Origin: Homalodisca vitripennis
Taxonomy: Eukaryota > Arthropoda > Insecta > Hemiptera > Cicadellidae
DNA length: 64,000 nt
Direction of reading: 5' to 3'
NCBI RefSeq assembly: GCF_021130785.1
Contig: NC_060214.1
Coordinates: 49,537,001-49,601,000 of the forward strand
The notes under the pieces are model-generated. The model saw only the letters and a list, made by a program, of their open reading frames with translations, was not told the origin of the DNA and did not search any database. A program made the translations under genes and the position numbers. Positions 1 through 13,886 of the stretch are shown piece by piece; positions within the stretch are counted from its first letter, which is position 1, and each line of letters opens with the position of its first letter.

Positions 1-1380
1 TGCTATGCTCGGATACTCTAGAATCCTTCTGGAACAACTGTTATGACCTTGGTAACAACATTGTATATTTTAAATTCCCAAATTCATCTTATCTTGGAAA
101 CATACTCGAAAAGGTTTGGAAGAAGGGGAATCAGGGAATGGTACATTTTGAACCGATCCATATTCTCAACGGTTAAGTCCTCTCCCAAGTTTCTCTGCTC
201 AAGGTGGCCAAGCTCGAAAAACCTGTATCCTTATAAATGTGTGGAAAATAACAATGCAAACAGTTTTCCAAACGAACGTTAGAGGGCGAAAGAATAAATC
301 TAGAACTGCCATCAGGCAACCCTCGCTGATTTCTTTTATCTTTAAAATTGGTTCTCAATAATGGATTCTTAACACAGAATAAACATTTTAGAGATATTAG
401 AGCTCAGCTCTAAAAGGCCGGAAGGTGCGAGAGATCGACAGATTCTATGGAGCTGGAACTTTCAAATACAGGGAGCTTGCAGAAGCTGATACATGTTAGA
501 GGTTGATTCCTGAGCCTCTAGAGGTCCTGACGTTCCAGAGCTTTCTTGTAAATGACAACTTCAAGAGGCCTGGAGGTTTGTGAGGACAATAAATACTAGA
601 CGCCGACACCTGGCAGAGTCCTGGAGAGCGTAGTGACTGGGAGGTCCTAGACGCTGAGAGTTCCAAGATGCAGAGATGTGCTAGAAGACGGTGTGTACTA
701 GAGACTGGTAGTTTCTTGAGTCTGGGAGCATCAGAGATCAAGGTTGCAACTGGCCAGGGTCTTATAGAACCTTGGACCTGCCAGATATTAGGAGGTCCTA
801 GTATTTGGGATTTGCGAGAGGTCAGCTACAAGTGTAGGTGGGAAGCTTCCGAAAGCCTCTAGTTCTCAGTGACTAAAAGATTATTTATAGGGTTTGAGAG
901 CTCTCGAATCCTGTCATGTTCCAAAATTGGGGATCTGACAGAGGTCGAAAACGCTTAGGTGAAATAATAGTGAGTCTTAGTTTTTCGAATATACGTATTC
1001 ATGACTTTAACGGATTCAGTAGTTTTACGCGCACGTTTCAATACACCAGGCTTGAATAGTGCAACAGAAATCAGCCTATATTTTATAGCCAAAGATAAAG
1101 GTCTTGTCTGTAGAATTTGATTCTCTACTGAATCTAATGTATTTACATTGAAATTATACTATATTGTTGAAAAAGAAAACATTCCCATTATTACTAGTCA
1201 AATTTTAAATACATTGATAACTAATTTTACTATACATCCATAATACATTGCTATTTAAATTTATAGAATATTATTTTGTATTCGGTTTTAGAAAAATATT
1301 ATCTTTAAACCCTCCTATACTGCTCTTGGTAATATTAAAATATTGTAGTGTAGTCGGTATTAACATCTCTTATTACTTAC
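1..1380. other. Intronic or flanking DNA with a G-richer stretch at 400-880
   Basis: No supportable exon. Bases 400-880 are richer in G and in short motifs such as GAGGTCCT and CTAGAGAC recurring at irregular intervals, unlike the AT-rich surroundings. A similar texture occurs at 24520-24750. Possibly a very degenerate minisatellite or old element remnant; I cannot identify it. Confidence 0.4.
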
Positions 1381-1536
1381 CACAACCAAACTCATCAGAG
1401 AGGAAGTCACCGTTATAGCAATCATTATGGCCGTCACACAGGAACTGAGGTCTGATGCAGCGCTCTCTTCCGGTGGCATGAGATGCTTCCGGTACGGAAC
1501 AGCCTAGAGTAGCGCCCGGAGTACATAGAGTAACAC
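1381..1536 (-). CDS. LDLa-repeat exon 7 (internal exon)
   Basis: A 156-nt phase 1-1 exon with acceptor CTTTAG and donor GTAAGT. It encodes an LDLa repeat with a long second loop. Cysteines are at codons 5, 13, 27, 34, 40 and 52, with CIRPQFLCDGHNDC followed by NGDFLSDEFGC. The calcium-site aspartates and glutamate are all present, with a two-residue expansion (DF) before LSDE. It joins exon 6 through a Gly codon (G+GT). The donor leaves the frame open, so at least one more exon must lie to the left; I could not identify it between here and base 1. The intron to exon 6 is about 0.85 kb. Confidence 0.9.
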
Positions 1537-2385
1537 CTAAAGTTTAGTTAAATATTAAATTAGCTATATAATAAATTGCAGGTTTGCATTTAAAATCTTT
1601 CATTTACCTTTGATACGCGTTCAAGTTATGTTTACATACTGCGTTCAAAGTATTTATTGATATAGCGTCATATAGTACGACTGAAATAAAATTGAGTGGT
1701 TTTCGCTTTAAAAAATTGTTTGTATTGTTCCGGATTGAGGAGCGGTGTTCTAAAAGTGCACAAGCATCTGTTTATTTGCACCACTGAACTGTTAAGCTTA
1801 GAGTTCCATCATAAACGTCTTTTAATTAAAAAGTCTAGCTACTCGTACTAACATCTGACAAAGAGCTTAAATTAATACGCAGTTTCTTATGAGGTAAGAA
1901 TTGAGAAGAATTATACAAAACACGCATACTTGGTTAAAATTTGTTTTTGATGATGGAAGGGTTATGAAGGAATAAACATTTTCCCGACGTTTATTATTGT
2001 TCAGTGATACAATTCAATCGGTTACACTAGGTTTCGAGATGTGCAATCTGATCTCTTCTTCAGGTAAAGAACTAGACTAATGCATGACTACAACCTAGGT
2101 GAAAGTAAACAAAACATAATATAGCGTTATGAAACGCATAATTTAGTAACCACAACAGCTATGATGTGTGTCTAATCCATGTACACAAACTCTAAAACAT
2201 GTAGTTAATAAAAACTAACACATTATTAAAACTGAACTACAGAATTCAGGTCACAACATGTCTTCACTCACCGGTCATATAACTACACTTTATAATGAAA
2301 CGCCATATATTTACATAAACTTTAGCGCTTTGAAAAGCAAAGTTTGCTTTAAAAACCCAATTATAAGCCTGACAAAGTTAGTTAC

Positions 2386-2544
2386 CTTGAACAATTGAGT
2401 AGTACTGTTCACAGTCCAGCTCGTCTGCACAGTAGAGGGAGGAGTTGTGAGGGACACAGTCACACTGGGAATCGCACACGTTGGCAAGCCTGATGCAGCG
2501 ACCGTTAGGACAAGTGAACTCCGAACTGGAGTTGCAAGTTCTGC
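2386..2544 (-). CDS. LDLa-repeat exon 6 with two extra cysteines (internal exon)
   Basis: A 159-nt phase 1-1 exon. After completing the last cysteine of exon 5 it encodes an LDLa repeat with cysteines at codons 4, 12, 17, 24, 30 and 45. FTCPNGRCIR is canonical. Two further cysteines lie within the calcium lobe, at codons 28 (CDSQCDC) and 39 (LYCADELDC), and may form a fourth disulfide. N-S-S sequons occur at codons 5 and 34. A short tail (EQYYSIVQ) follows the module and links to exon 7. The donor is GTAACT. The acceptor used here is CCTAG; a CTTCAG 11 nt upstream would shift the phase and break the joined frame, so I prefer CCTAG, though its pyrimidine tract is weak. Confidence 0.85.
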
Positions 2545-3823
2545 CTAGGAACATACTGAAGTTTCTTCTTCATGTTGCCTTTAAATTTATATTTATTCAA
2601 CTGTTTCAATTTAATCATCTTAGACCCCACATTTCTTATATGGATGTTAAGACACGTATACCAAAGCATAAGTTTTCTAGATAAGTGTATAACCTAGAAA
2701 CAAAACATGTCATAGAAACAAAAGTATTGGTTTTTACCATAGTAGATGTATTTTTATAGACTTCATAACATGATGAGGATCTTCGTGGTACTTGAACAAT
2801 ATAAAGCACACTATTTTGTTAAGATTCTCAAGTATATTTTTATTCAAAAGATTTGTTTAATCAACAACTTAGGTAAAATAACTTGGAATTTCGCTTCCTA
2901 GAGCATCTTATAAGTTTATAAGTATAAGTTTTACTATTATGACTGCTTTTGACATATTTTCTTATGTGTCAGAGCAATACAAATAATAATATTTTTAAAC
3001 CATTTAAATGACGGAATACCTATCGACTTGTAAGGAATGTCTCATCATCAAATTTGATGATATACTCGTACAGCCTATATCCAACGTTTAACCATATCTT
3101 ACCACAATATTTCACATGGGTCAAGGGCTTCGGAATATTCTAATATTACAAGGGAATTATGTATACCCTTTTCCTGTCACTAATATTGCCATTAGTATGT
3201 TTTACGAGCTTTATAACTGCGATTGGCTTCTAAGATCGGAATGGCCATTGCAAATAAAATGGGTCTTGAATTTTATATGGTGTTAAAAACACCATAGTCC
3301 CCTTTGGCAGAGAATACGCCAGTTTCCAGAGGGGTAAAAGTATAACATAGTTATCTGCTTTGCTCTCTTCTAGAGTTACTGACTTGGTCTTCTTCAAGCA
3401 AGATTATCGCTCTTCACTGTTTAAGATCAATCCGCTATTTTAAATTCTAAAGAGACACTTTTCTAAGATGCTGTACTTTTCTTGCCATCTTCAATTTGTT
3501 TATTCATTTAATATACCCCTAAATTTCTTGATTGATCTAAACAGCACGTACCATATTGAAAAACTATGAATGAAGCTCAAGTAAAATTTTAAAGAGATCG
3601 TTTAGGTTTTAATAATGAAATGAGCATGCCGAAACGCAGACTAAAACTCTAGGAAATCTTTTGTTAATATGCAGCAATAAAATTCGAACTTTCTCATCCA
3701 TATCAGATTGTATGTTTTACAGACACCCTTATAGAATGTATAATCTTCATTAAAACCTGGTATCTAATATTTTGGTTGTATTTAGATAATTATCATAGTT
3801 GAATCGAATAGGCTGTTACTTAC

Positions 3824-3922
3824 AGTTTACTTCATCAGCATGGTTATCTTCGCAGTCAGATCTGCCATCACACCACTGGTAGCGGTGGACTCTGGATCCA
3901 TCCCCACACTGCACGAATGCAT
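3824..3922 (-). CDS. LDLa-repeat exon 5, four-cysteine variant (internal exon)
   Basis: A 99-nt phase 1-1 exon with acceptor TTAACAG and donor GTAAGT. It encodes a shortened LDLa-like repeat: FVQC, then QWCDGRSDC, then an acidic stretch ending ADEVN and a split final Cys codon (T plus GC of the next exon). It has only four of the six LDLa cysteines. The missing ones are the first and the third (Arg at codon 11 where G-x-C-I is usual), and these two normally pair with each other, so one whole disulfide is absent while the calcium-binding half is intact. The split cysteine codon restored by the next exon is strong support for both exon boundaries. Confidence 0.85.
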
Positions 3923-4093
3923 CTGTTAACAATAACAAAATATAATATTTACATGTGTCTCTCAAGACTCGAACACAGAATGGGAAATTAGAAACCGACA
4001 GTATAAAATACCAATAAATCTATCCAAATCGAAATGTTAATTTACCAGTATTTCAATTAGAATAGGTATTTAAAACCTAGTATTTCAAGCTCA

Positions 4094-4098
<5 letters not shown>

Positions 4099-4149
<51 letters not shown>

Positions 4150-4174
4150 TATACACGTGTGTGTGTGTGTGTAT
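4099..4174. repeat. TA microsatellite followed by a short GT tract
   Basis: About 46 bp of uninterrupted TA, a short spacer and then about 18 bp of alternating GT. Confidence 0.95.
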
Positions 4175-7100
4175 AAAATATAAATAAGTCTGTTAATAAG
4201 TTGTTCTTAAGTCTGTTATAAAACTGTTTTTTAACAATATCAACGGTTTAAGGTTATTCAATTAATCTTGGGCTTAAAATATTTTGTATTACGTCCAAAG
4301 TTCTTTTATATAACTTATCTATAAATAGAAAAAGTAAAAAAAGTTTTTGGTAACCCTAAATAAAATTAAGGGCATTCGCAGTAGGAAACACGCGTTTATA
4401 ATAATAAAGGCCTAATATTTACTGTAAGTAAAGAAGCTACAGCTTTATTGATTTTTATGTTTATAAGTTTCATAATTTTCACATCTTTAAGAATATAATG
4501 CAAAATATGAAAAACCTTTAAGAACATGTAAATCTCTTACTATTTATTTTAGTAAAAAATATGATTTCTGTAATGATAAATAAATAAATTGCAGTCATTC
4601 TTTGAGGCTATACACTTAAAATGTTTGTCCTCAAATGTTCTTATTTCAGTCTGATTAAAAACTGGCGTACATTTCTTCTTTTAAATGCCGGTAATCATCG
4701 CTAAAACAAAAAAGGAAAGCATCACTGAGGCTTTGATTGATTTAGTTGTAAAGATATGCTAACTTCGACACGGTTCATACGATCGTCTTTAAAAAAAAAA
4801 CCTCGAGAATTAATATTTAAGTGTTCTATGAATCTATTCTTCATATTTCATTCGTGTTATTTTTTCTGAATTTCACTAGTTTTTGTGCTAGCTGTGTGTT
4901 TCTTGTGAAATTGGAGTACCCGTGCTTTGTTTTTTGTTTTGTTTTACGTATGGTTGGTTTGATTATGAGTATTGAGTTATAACGTCATTTACCAGCTGTT
5001 ACTATTGTTTTATTTGTGGACTTTTATAACGTTAACACTATTCTTTCTTAGATTTAATTTATTCTCTTTCGTGTTATGTTAAGTTTAACAAAGCCTGATT
5101 TATGGTATATTTACAATATTTATAATGCCTTTATGTTAAAACACGGTCCTAATATTGCATTTTCTACTTTTCTCCTGAATTGCTTTCATAATGATAAAAT
5201 TGAGCTAGCAATCATATTACAAATATCTTCACGTTACATGCATGTTATGTCATGTGTGGAGTAAGTTTCCGTTAAAAATGTGAAAAGTCATTCGCAAAAA
5301 AAATCTCGAGGTCAGTTTGTTTTTAATATATCGTGCGAACATACAAACAAATAGACAAATTTAAATAGAATTTGTCCACCCAGCAAGGTATAGGATACGG
5401 AAACGGTCAGCTAAGTAAATCTATATATCTTTATGGTTTGTTTTTTAAATACGAAATCCTTTTATTATTAACTGAAATATTTATTTAAGGGCGTATATTT
5501 TAACGTGTAAAATTTCATAAATTTAGTCTTTTATTTTAAAACCAAGGCGGATATTGTCCAATAAATATGATTAAAAGTTTTTGAGTTCTGGTTAAAATAC
5601 CAGATATTTGGAACCATAAACATGAAAGAAGTTAGTAATTAAATTTGAGAAGCATTAACGTAGGCTTTGATATTGCGAATAATCCCGTATTAAGTTAGAA
5701 CGGACGGTTTCACGCCAGAAAAAACTGAGCCGCTTAATTGACAAGGAAATACCAAAACTGAATACAGTCCTTACATCATCTTCACTCTAGCGTTTTTGTA
5801 TCAGATTTTTGGCTAACTTTTCATGTATTTATGGATATGCTGTAACCTAGGGCTACATACCCCTACCTAGGTTTTAATACCCTGAATGACAAACTATTTG
5901 GTTTGTAATTTTTTGACAAATATGAAGAAAAAAGTTGATTGAATTTGTAACGTATAGCAAGAAACTCTAAGGTCTTTAGGAGTATTTGTATAAACACCAT
6001 CTATATCATCACGTTAAATAAAATAATATGACAATAGCTGCTATTTTCAGGACAGAATAGAAACTAGAAAGGTGAACTCGTAAAGTAAGTGAAATTAATT
6101 TAACTATCCCAAACTATACCTGTAATTGTAGCTGGGGAAAGCCTCAGTTAAGCTGGCTTAAATTTTACAAATGTGCACACATGCATTTTGGTGTATTGTA
6201 TATCTATTTTATTTTATTTATATTCTCAATGTTTTACTGAATGCATTTATTTACTCACGTATAATGTGTGAAACGACTCTATAGCAAAATTGTTTTTAAA
6301 ATCTCGCTCACTGTCTCTCTATCTTTCACTCTTTTTCTCTCTGTTTAACATACGCACACACCCATTATCCTTTATTTCTACTGTAAGGTAGACATCCATA
6401 AACGTAACATTCAAAAAGTGTACACAACTGTTTGTAAGGCAGCAAAGATTCCATATTATATTTTTATTTTGTGATGTTTTAAAACTTCATATTCATTATT
6501 TTTATTTTTATATTTCTTGGATTTAATCTAATATTACTTAAAATAATTCGGAAAAAATTATGCAAATGTTCAATTTAAGGTATATACAGCAGTACTAATA
6601 TTTGACAATTTTCAGTCACATGTGCCTTTGGTACCCTCTCAAATTCACTGCATACGGCAGTAACTGTTTCCTGGCAGCTGACACGTATTATACTACTCAT
6701 CTAGACTATTTAAACGCTAGAAGTGTATAATTATATAATGCATTACAGGACTTTATTAATATATTTAATATTCTATAGTATTCTTACGCAAAAAATTCTC
6801 CAAAATCATTTTATCACACAATTTCTTTTAAGAAAATTACTTTTTTGACCTATCAGAATTGGCTGCTGATGAATGGATTCAAAATAAGAAAAGATATTGA
6901 GAAAAGCAAAAAATATCGCTTATAATGCAGTTTAGAATAAAGTAAAATTTTTAAATCTACTCTAAATACAGCTTATATTTAGCAGGTTTTTTCATTGCCA
7001 AGGAACTATTTACGCAACCAAAATTACCAATGTTTTCCTTGGTTTGGAATGAGTCATTTACAAATCAGCTGCTTCTGAGTTATCTCCAGTTATGAGTTTA

Positions 7101-10100
7101 GTACTCGCTTCTGTGTTCACTTTGAGGTTACAGCCTATTTGCTTCCAAGATTTAGTAAAGTAAGTCGTAAATCTTTCTTTTCCATTTAAAAACAAATTAT
7201 ATACACAATAAATATGTAATAATGCGATTTTATCTATACCATCATAGTTAACCACTAGACCAACTTAAGGAATTCCGTTACCGCTCAAGAATACGTATCT
7301 GAATGATATCCATCATCATCAATATCAATTTTGCTTAAGTACTCGTGAATATTTATGCAAAATCTTAGTTTAAAGGTAAGTTTGTTCTGGAGAAAGACAA
7401 ACAGGCATTTAACCAGGCAGACAGACTTAAATGAAATGTTCAACCCTACGAATAACTGGTATCATCTATTTTCAGCAAATTTACATATCCTATCCAGATT
7501 CCGTGAATGTCTGTAAGTTATTCGTACATCAGATAATGGACTTGAAGTGAGGCGTGTGCCGATGAACATGTACCTTTAGTTCACTTTTTAACCCAGGCCA
7601 AGCTACCTACAAAGTACTTCTTCTTTTGATATCTCTGTTAAAACAAAAGTAAGCGTGGTAAAATAACACTATTTTATTTCACCTTAAATCAAATGATTAT
7701 TTAAGCTTTCTAAAAAGGATTACTTCCCTCAGCATGTAACAAAAAAGGTGTTTTTCTGATCTTTACTACGTTGTAGAACTAAGGTATTTTATACGCTACG
7801 CTAACGTTTATATCAACTTTGAGCCACATACAATAATAAGGTTCTGGCGATAAGGTCTTTTACGTTATGGCCTACTTATTACAAAGAACGTTTCACACAA
7901 AGGCCAGCCTCAGCACATAATATAATTCTTAAGAAATCTTGCGAATAATAGGGTGACGTGTATTTTCATGCCATGTGTTACAAATGTCATGATTTTACTT
8001 ACGAATTAATTTAATGTACGATTTTCTTGATATCTTGATAGGTATTAATAGGACCAATAAAATGTATTAACGAACAATCAGCCATATATCCTGGAAGACC
8101 ATACACCGTTCTCAGAATCGATACTGCATATATAAAAATTAGGCTAAATGCAAGATATAAGTTAGCCAGTTCATGAGATATCATGGACAGACTGTAGACA
8201 TCAATTAAATATTTCTAGTCTCTTGAGTGGTAGGATTTAGCTAATGCTCAGCTAATTAATATATTGCGGCTTCAATGGAGTACGGAATAAATCTCTTTTA
8301 ATAATTACACAAATTGATCTGACAGCACAGGGATAAGGCATATACTGTCTAGACTTTATCAAGAGGTTTAAGTTTGAAGACACAGACAGTAAAGGAAGAA
8401 AAGGAAACTCATGTAAAATGGATACAGGTTTAGACTAAGCTCCTACAAAAGAGGCTGTAGAATCTTTGCCTTCTTATAAAATAATTGCTTTTTCATATTT
8501 ATTAAATGTAATATGCATTTCAATATCACATTCACTTAATGTTTTGGCTTCATAAATAAACCATAATGTATTTTATACTATCTACATAAAATTCTAATAA
8601 TATCTTTCCATGTGTGAATGTGTGTATAATAATCAGTAAACCTACTGGCCCAATAACACTGAAATTTTACATGCACGTTCTTAAAGACCATAGTTAACAT
8701 ATTGGTGTATTCCTATTTTTAATACCCTTCCCGGCAAGACACTACTTGTCACTAAATTTGAAATAATCACATCTTGGTCTCTAAAGTTGCAAAACAGCAA
8801 AATTAATTTTAATTACTGAAAGGGACTGTTATATGTAATCAAATGTTTTGTGTACACATTGTTTTATTATTGCACAACCCTATTTTTAATGATTTAATCA
8901 ATATGTTCAGTTTCTACACGTTTACGGTCCTAAGATATTAGAACAAGCTTAATAGTCACAGAAAATTTTATTTATACTTGCAGTAGAAGACACAGTATGA
9001 AAATAAAATTAATAGTTTTAGAGAAAATATAGTTTGAACTGTACATTATATAAAATATTAAGTTTAGATTGCTTGTTCAGTGCTATAATTTATATATAAA
9101 AGACAAATTTACCTTCTAATTTTTAAGATAATTTTAAAGACTGATACAAGACCCATCTTATATGTCTTCTGAAAGAATCAGGTTATTCAGATATTCTTGA
9201 TTGAGAAAACACGACAAACTCACCTATAGCAAAAAAAGAAAAAAAAAATAGTTTGACATGAGTACATTGCTCTTGTCATATATCTATTTAGATGTATTTT
9301 ACTGATCGTGGAAACTACTACACCCCAAAATTAGCGTCGGAAATATAATTCACTCGAAACCAAAATCACCCATTCATATGTAAAGTCTACGAAATTGTAT
9401 AATGAGACTACTGTTTTAAAGGCGATTCGCTTTTTTCTCATCCTATTTCCCTCTCAATTTATTCTCTTGATCAATAAATTTTACATTTTTGCTATGAAAA
9501 ACATATGGTAATGAAAGTATATTCTATATGTTGCCATACCCTTTAGAACTTGTACATATTTCTAGTTTAAATAAATGTAGTAAAAAGTAAATTGTGAAAC
9601 CATTTTATAAACACTAAAAAAGATACGTTGCTTACATATATTAATACATCTGTGAAAACGTACAGGTATTAAAACATTATTATTCCCAGGAATGGGAAAT
9701 TTTATTTATTTTTCTCTTGATATATTTTTGTCTGTTTACTCGGTATCTATCAATCACTCAATCAAATGTCTTTGTATCATAAAAAGGAGTGAATTTAGGT
9801 CCTTAAGGCCTTGTCTTACAATTAACCCTATTAGAATAATACTTAAAAAACAACTAAATGTAAATAAAACAATACTTTTCCAATACTGTTCTTACGAAAC
9901 CAACGGTTTCATCATCAGACTACTGCACAAATACTTGTTTTCAAATAAAACTACTAAATTTCAAATAAAACAAAATTATATAATAAAGGTCTCTTTCAGA
10001 ATTTAATACGGATATCTACACGAGTATCTATCTAGACGATTTCGTGAGAAAACCTGACATGTAGACATTTAGAGTTAAGATTAATTTCTATATACATTTA

Positions 10101-13100
10101 TAGTTAAACTATGCAACGTGTAATTTTAACGTCATAGAACATTTTTAATTTAGTTTTAAGGTAACTATGGGAGCATCGGGAAAACTGCATATATTAACAA
10201 TTGGTAGACATAAAATATTTAATTGGAAGAACATTTCTTATTTTTAACATATACTTTTAGACATAAGACACATGAATTATTTTAATAGTGTTTTAATTTG
10301 TTACTTCGTGATGTTATCACAACACAGTTCTGGGTAATTGTTTGTTAAAGTTAGACGTAACTAATATTATTTGTTGAAATAAACCACAAAATATTAATCT
10401 CATAAAATTACTACTACTTCAGATATGCGTCCTGAAGATAAAAATTTCACTAACTTTATACTTTATATATTTATCAGCCACAAATAAATATTATAGGACT
10501 AATCTTCATGTTGAGGTTCTTGTTTCTAGCACCCTAACTATCCGTACTACAACAAGATAACGAGATTGAAATCTAAAAATGAGGTTCGTTCTGACATGAA
10601 ATTCATCATGTATTGCTCCATGAAAAATTCAGGTATATTTTGCGGACGGTCGTACTGGAGAACTTACCATTATAATTTGATATGAGTTATGAATAAGTGG
10701 TTTATTATTTTGTAATTGTTGTTGCTACGTTATTTTAACCTTTTAATTGTGTAAGAATTTATTTCAGAATATTGACCACAATATTCAATATGTCTAAGCC
10801 TGTTTTCCACACTGATTAAAATACACCGTAAAATACCATAGGTTTATCAGGCCTTATAAATAATTGGGTAAGACTATTGCCATTGGAAGAATAATAAACC
10901 AATATATCGTACTATAAAACAATCTAACAGAAGGAACGATACATCATACAGCCTGAAAATCATACGTTCAGACTTAAATTTGATCTTTTGGCTCCAAATC
11001 GAATAAGGATATTCCTTGTACCAAGACGATTTTATGTATGAAATTTTAAATTATTTTTTACTTTTTTTACCAGCGCTATAGTACAGACGTCAGATGGACA
11101 AATATATAAACGGACTGCGTGTTTTTACGATTTGACCCCAATACAAATAAAAATATTCTTACTTCCCAGGAAAACCAATGTACCAAGTTACAAGTCTTTC
11201 AAACGTTTCTATTCATAGTTATCGCACAAACATACGTAAAGCAGGAGGAACAATGTCAAGATTTCAATAAGGTCCTGTTTAATTCGGGTCCTTATTAGTG
11301 TAATTTTTATGTAACGGTTTAACATGGATATCAGTGTTATAATGAGTTCATATCAAATACAGCTAACACGTATTATGATAGTGAAACGAAAGAAATAAAT
11401 ACAAAAACAATCAAATAAAGAACATCAGGTAAGTATACGAATGTTTAAACACTTTTTGTAGTTTTTTAAATAGTTTTAATAATAATTTTCAATTATTTAC
11501 TATAATTTTGTTATTTATCATAAAGAAATTGTCAAGTAAATAATAGAATGAACTGTTGCTCTAATAATGATAAAATATTTCATAGTAATATAAAATAATA
11601 CACAGGATATATATAAAAAACGTAAAAAAGTCTCATAGAGGGTACTAGTATTTTGTGTACATAGCTATTTAGTATGTTCAGTACGCAATGTACTATGTCA
11701 CCATTGTTAGAAATTAACTTCCGTATGAGGGTGAGGGGTAGTGCTACCAAAATGTATCTATAGGTGTAGGAAAACTCTCAAGTTAAGAAAAATATTTAGA
11801 GGGTGTATTCTAATGTGTGAAGAAAAACATGTGTATTATCAGTTTGTAAATATAAAGTATCCATATGTTATAGAAGTAAAATGTCTACTATATATAAAAT
11901 ATTGACCCAAAAATAATGCGGTTGTATAATAATTTTAATAGGAAGGTCTGAATCTGCTTGTTTGGAGGCTTCTCCAAACCCCCTACATTTCATAAATTCT
12001 GTTTTGAAACCTGCATCATATAGTTCTCTTACATGGAGTTTTATTGTATAATTTCAGTACAGTATAATACAGTATAAATTATTAATAATTTAGAGCTTTA
12101 AAGAACTACATGTGGAAGAACTATAAATGTCTGTAATATGTTACTATATATCAGCACACATTCGAGGACAAAATACAAAGGCAAACTTGTCTGGCTTCTC
12201 TTTATGGAGATTAAATCCTTGTTTACTTTCGTTTGCAACGCGTTCAAATAATGTTTCACACTGGAATGCACCAGCAATTCTCTTCGACTAACAACTTTCT
12301 TTATGTCTGCCTATATTATTTTTATCAAACCGAACAGAATGGTTTTAAAGAAGAGATATCAAATAGTTATTTTGATTTCCATCAAAAAATTATGAAGTTG
12401 TGGAAACTGTTTCCCGAGTTCTCAGCTTATTTATAGAGTATAAAATAATAACAAAGTTAATATTACTCTACTCAATATCTTTCTGTAGCAGATTCAGACA
12501 AAGTTTTTAATGTTATATTATATTTGTATTCTTCAAATCATATTTCAGTTATTAACATTTCATTATTTAATTGAAATAAAAATAGTTAATTTCTTTACTT
12601 CTTTGTTTGAAGTTTGTTTTTGAAGATAGGAGGATTGTAAAGGAAACAGGGGTTTCCACACATTTCACATCGCCCATTGATAAAATAAGTCAGGAATCTC
12701 AATAACCATGTTTTGTGTCAACTCCATGCATTATCTATAAAACATGCACTTAATAAAAAACGCTAATTATTAAAGCCGAACTACAGAATACAAGTCATAA
12801 TACGTCTCCACTCGCCGACGAACCACATTGAACTGACTAGAGACCTATTCTAAATAGCGACGTCACGCCAGAAGCAAGATAGCGGCCAAAGAGGAAGGAA
12901 TTTGTATGATGACATCAACTGCCTACTGGCGCCTGAAATATCTTAGGCCCGAAGTAGATTACAATGGACAGAAGTATACGCTTTTGGACCGATGTAGAAA
13001 TTTTAAACCAATGTATGGACACGAAACATAGGTATATATTTTCATCATGAAATCAAGAAGGCAATTTCTATTACGGCATTGGAAATAACTTAGACCGAAA

Positions 13101-13880
13101 GTACTCTTAGATTGCAATGGATGAATTTAGACGCTTTTTTTACAGAAGTAGACTTTTTAGAGTAACGTATTTATATATTATTTGATCAATGCATCAGTGC
13201 AGACGCCACTATTACTATTATTATAAATGTTCCATCCCGTTCCAATAACGAAAGCAAATAGATTTTGAAGTACGCTTCTCAGACCTTTTATGTATATTTT
13301 TTCATCGTGGTAAGAAGATACTCTACTTAGGTGAGTAAATGTAATTCGAACCAGATACGTTTGTTCAAGACCTAAACCTGAATCTAGTGGTAATTTAGTT
13401 TTAAACCTTTTAACAACGAACTAATATAATATGCATCTTATAAATGTCTACTAGTAATTCAAAACTATTCTAGGGCTCCATCATATTAGCTCAATTATAA
13501 GCGCTTTCACTAAGATTTTTGGTGATTTAGTATTCTTCCACAGTGGCCTAAAACAATTACAGTGTTGATATATTCGAGCAGTTCATTAAATTATTATGGA
13601 ATTTTACAGAGAAAGTTTTTTATATAATTGGTAATCATGTTAAGTGGTTTCACTATCTCAACTCAGTGGACCAAAAAAATTGCTATTTCAATCTAAACTA
13701 CAATTATTTAAACATGGATCAAGAAATCTTCGAATCTTCTGCCGTGCGTAACTGCTAGTTCAGATATGAGATTATAACATGTGTAATTACATATACGTAT
13801 AATAGAACTAAATAATTTAAAATGTAAAATTTAAGACTGCCCTGTGTAAAGGTAACAGTTATGCATCATCTGCACTTTTT
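4175..13880. other. Large AT-rich intron interior
   Basis: Part of the roughly 16-kb intron between LDLa exons 4 and 5. No exon, RNA gene or intact mobile element recognised; scattered open frames are short and AT-driven. Bases 12600-12830 resemble 1935-2280 in several blocks, and 12925-12995 resembles 13070-13150, so degraded dispersed repeats are present. Confidence 0.5.
12600..12830 (+). repeat. Diverged dispersed repeat, second copy at 1935-2285
   Basis: The two stretches share blocks in the same order: a TTTGTTTTTGAnGAT start, then AAAACATG followed by TTAATAAAAAnC, then GAACTACAGAAT, then CTTCACTC or CTCCACTC followed by GCCG or ACCG. Spacing between blocks is similar. A dispersed non-coding element is likely; no coding capacity is seen. 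Confidence 0.55.
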
Positions 13881-13886
13881 AATGAT

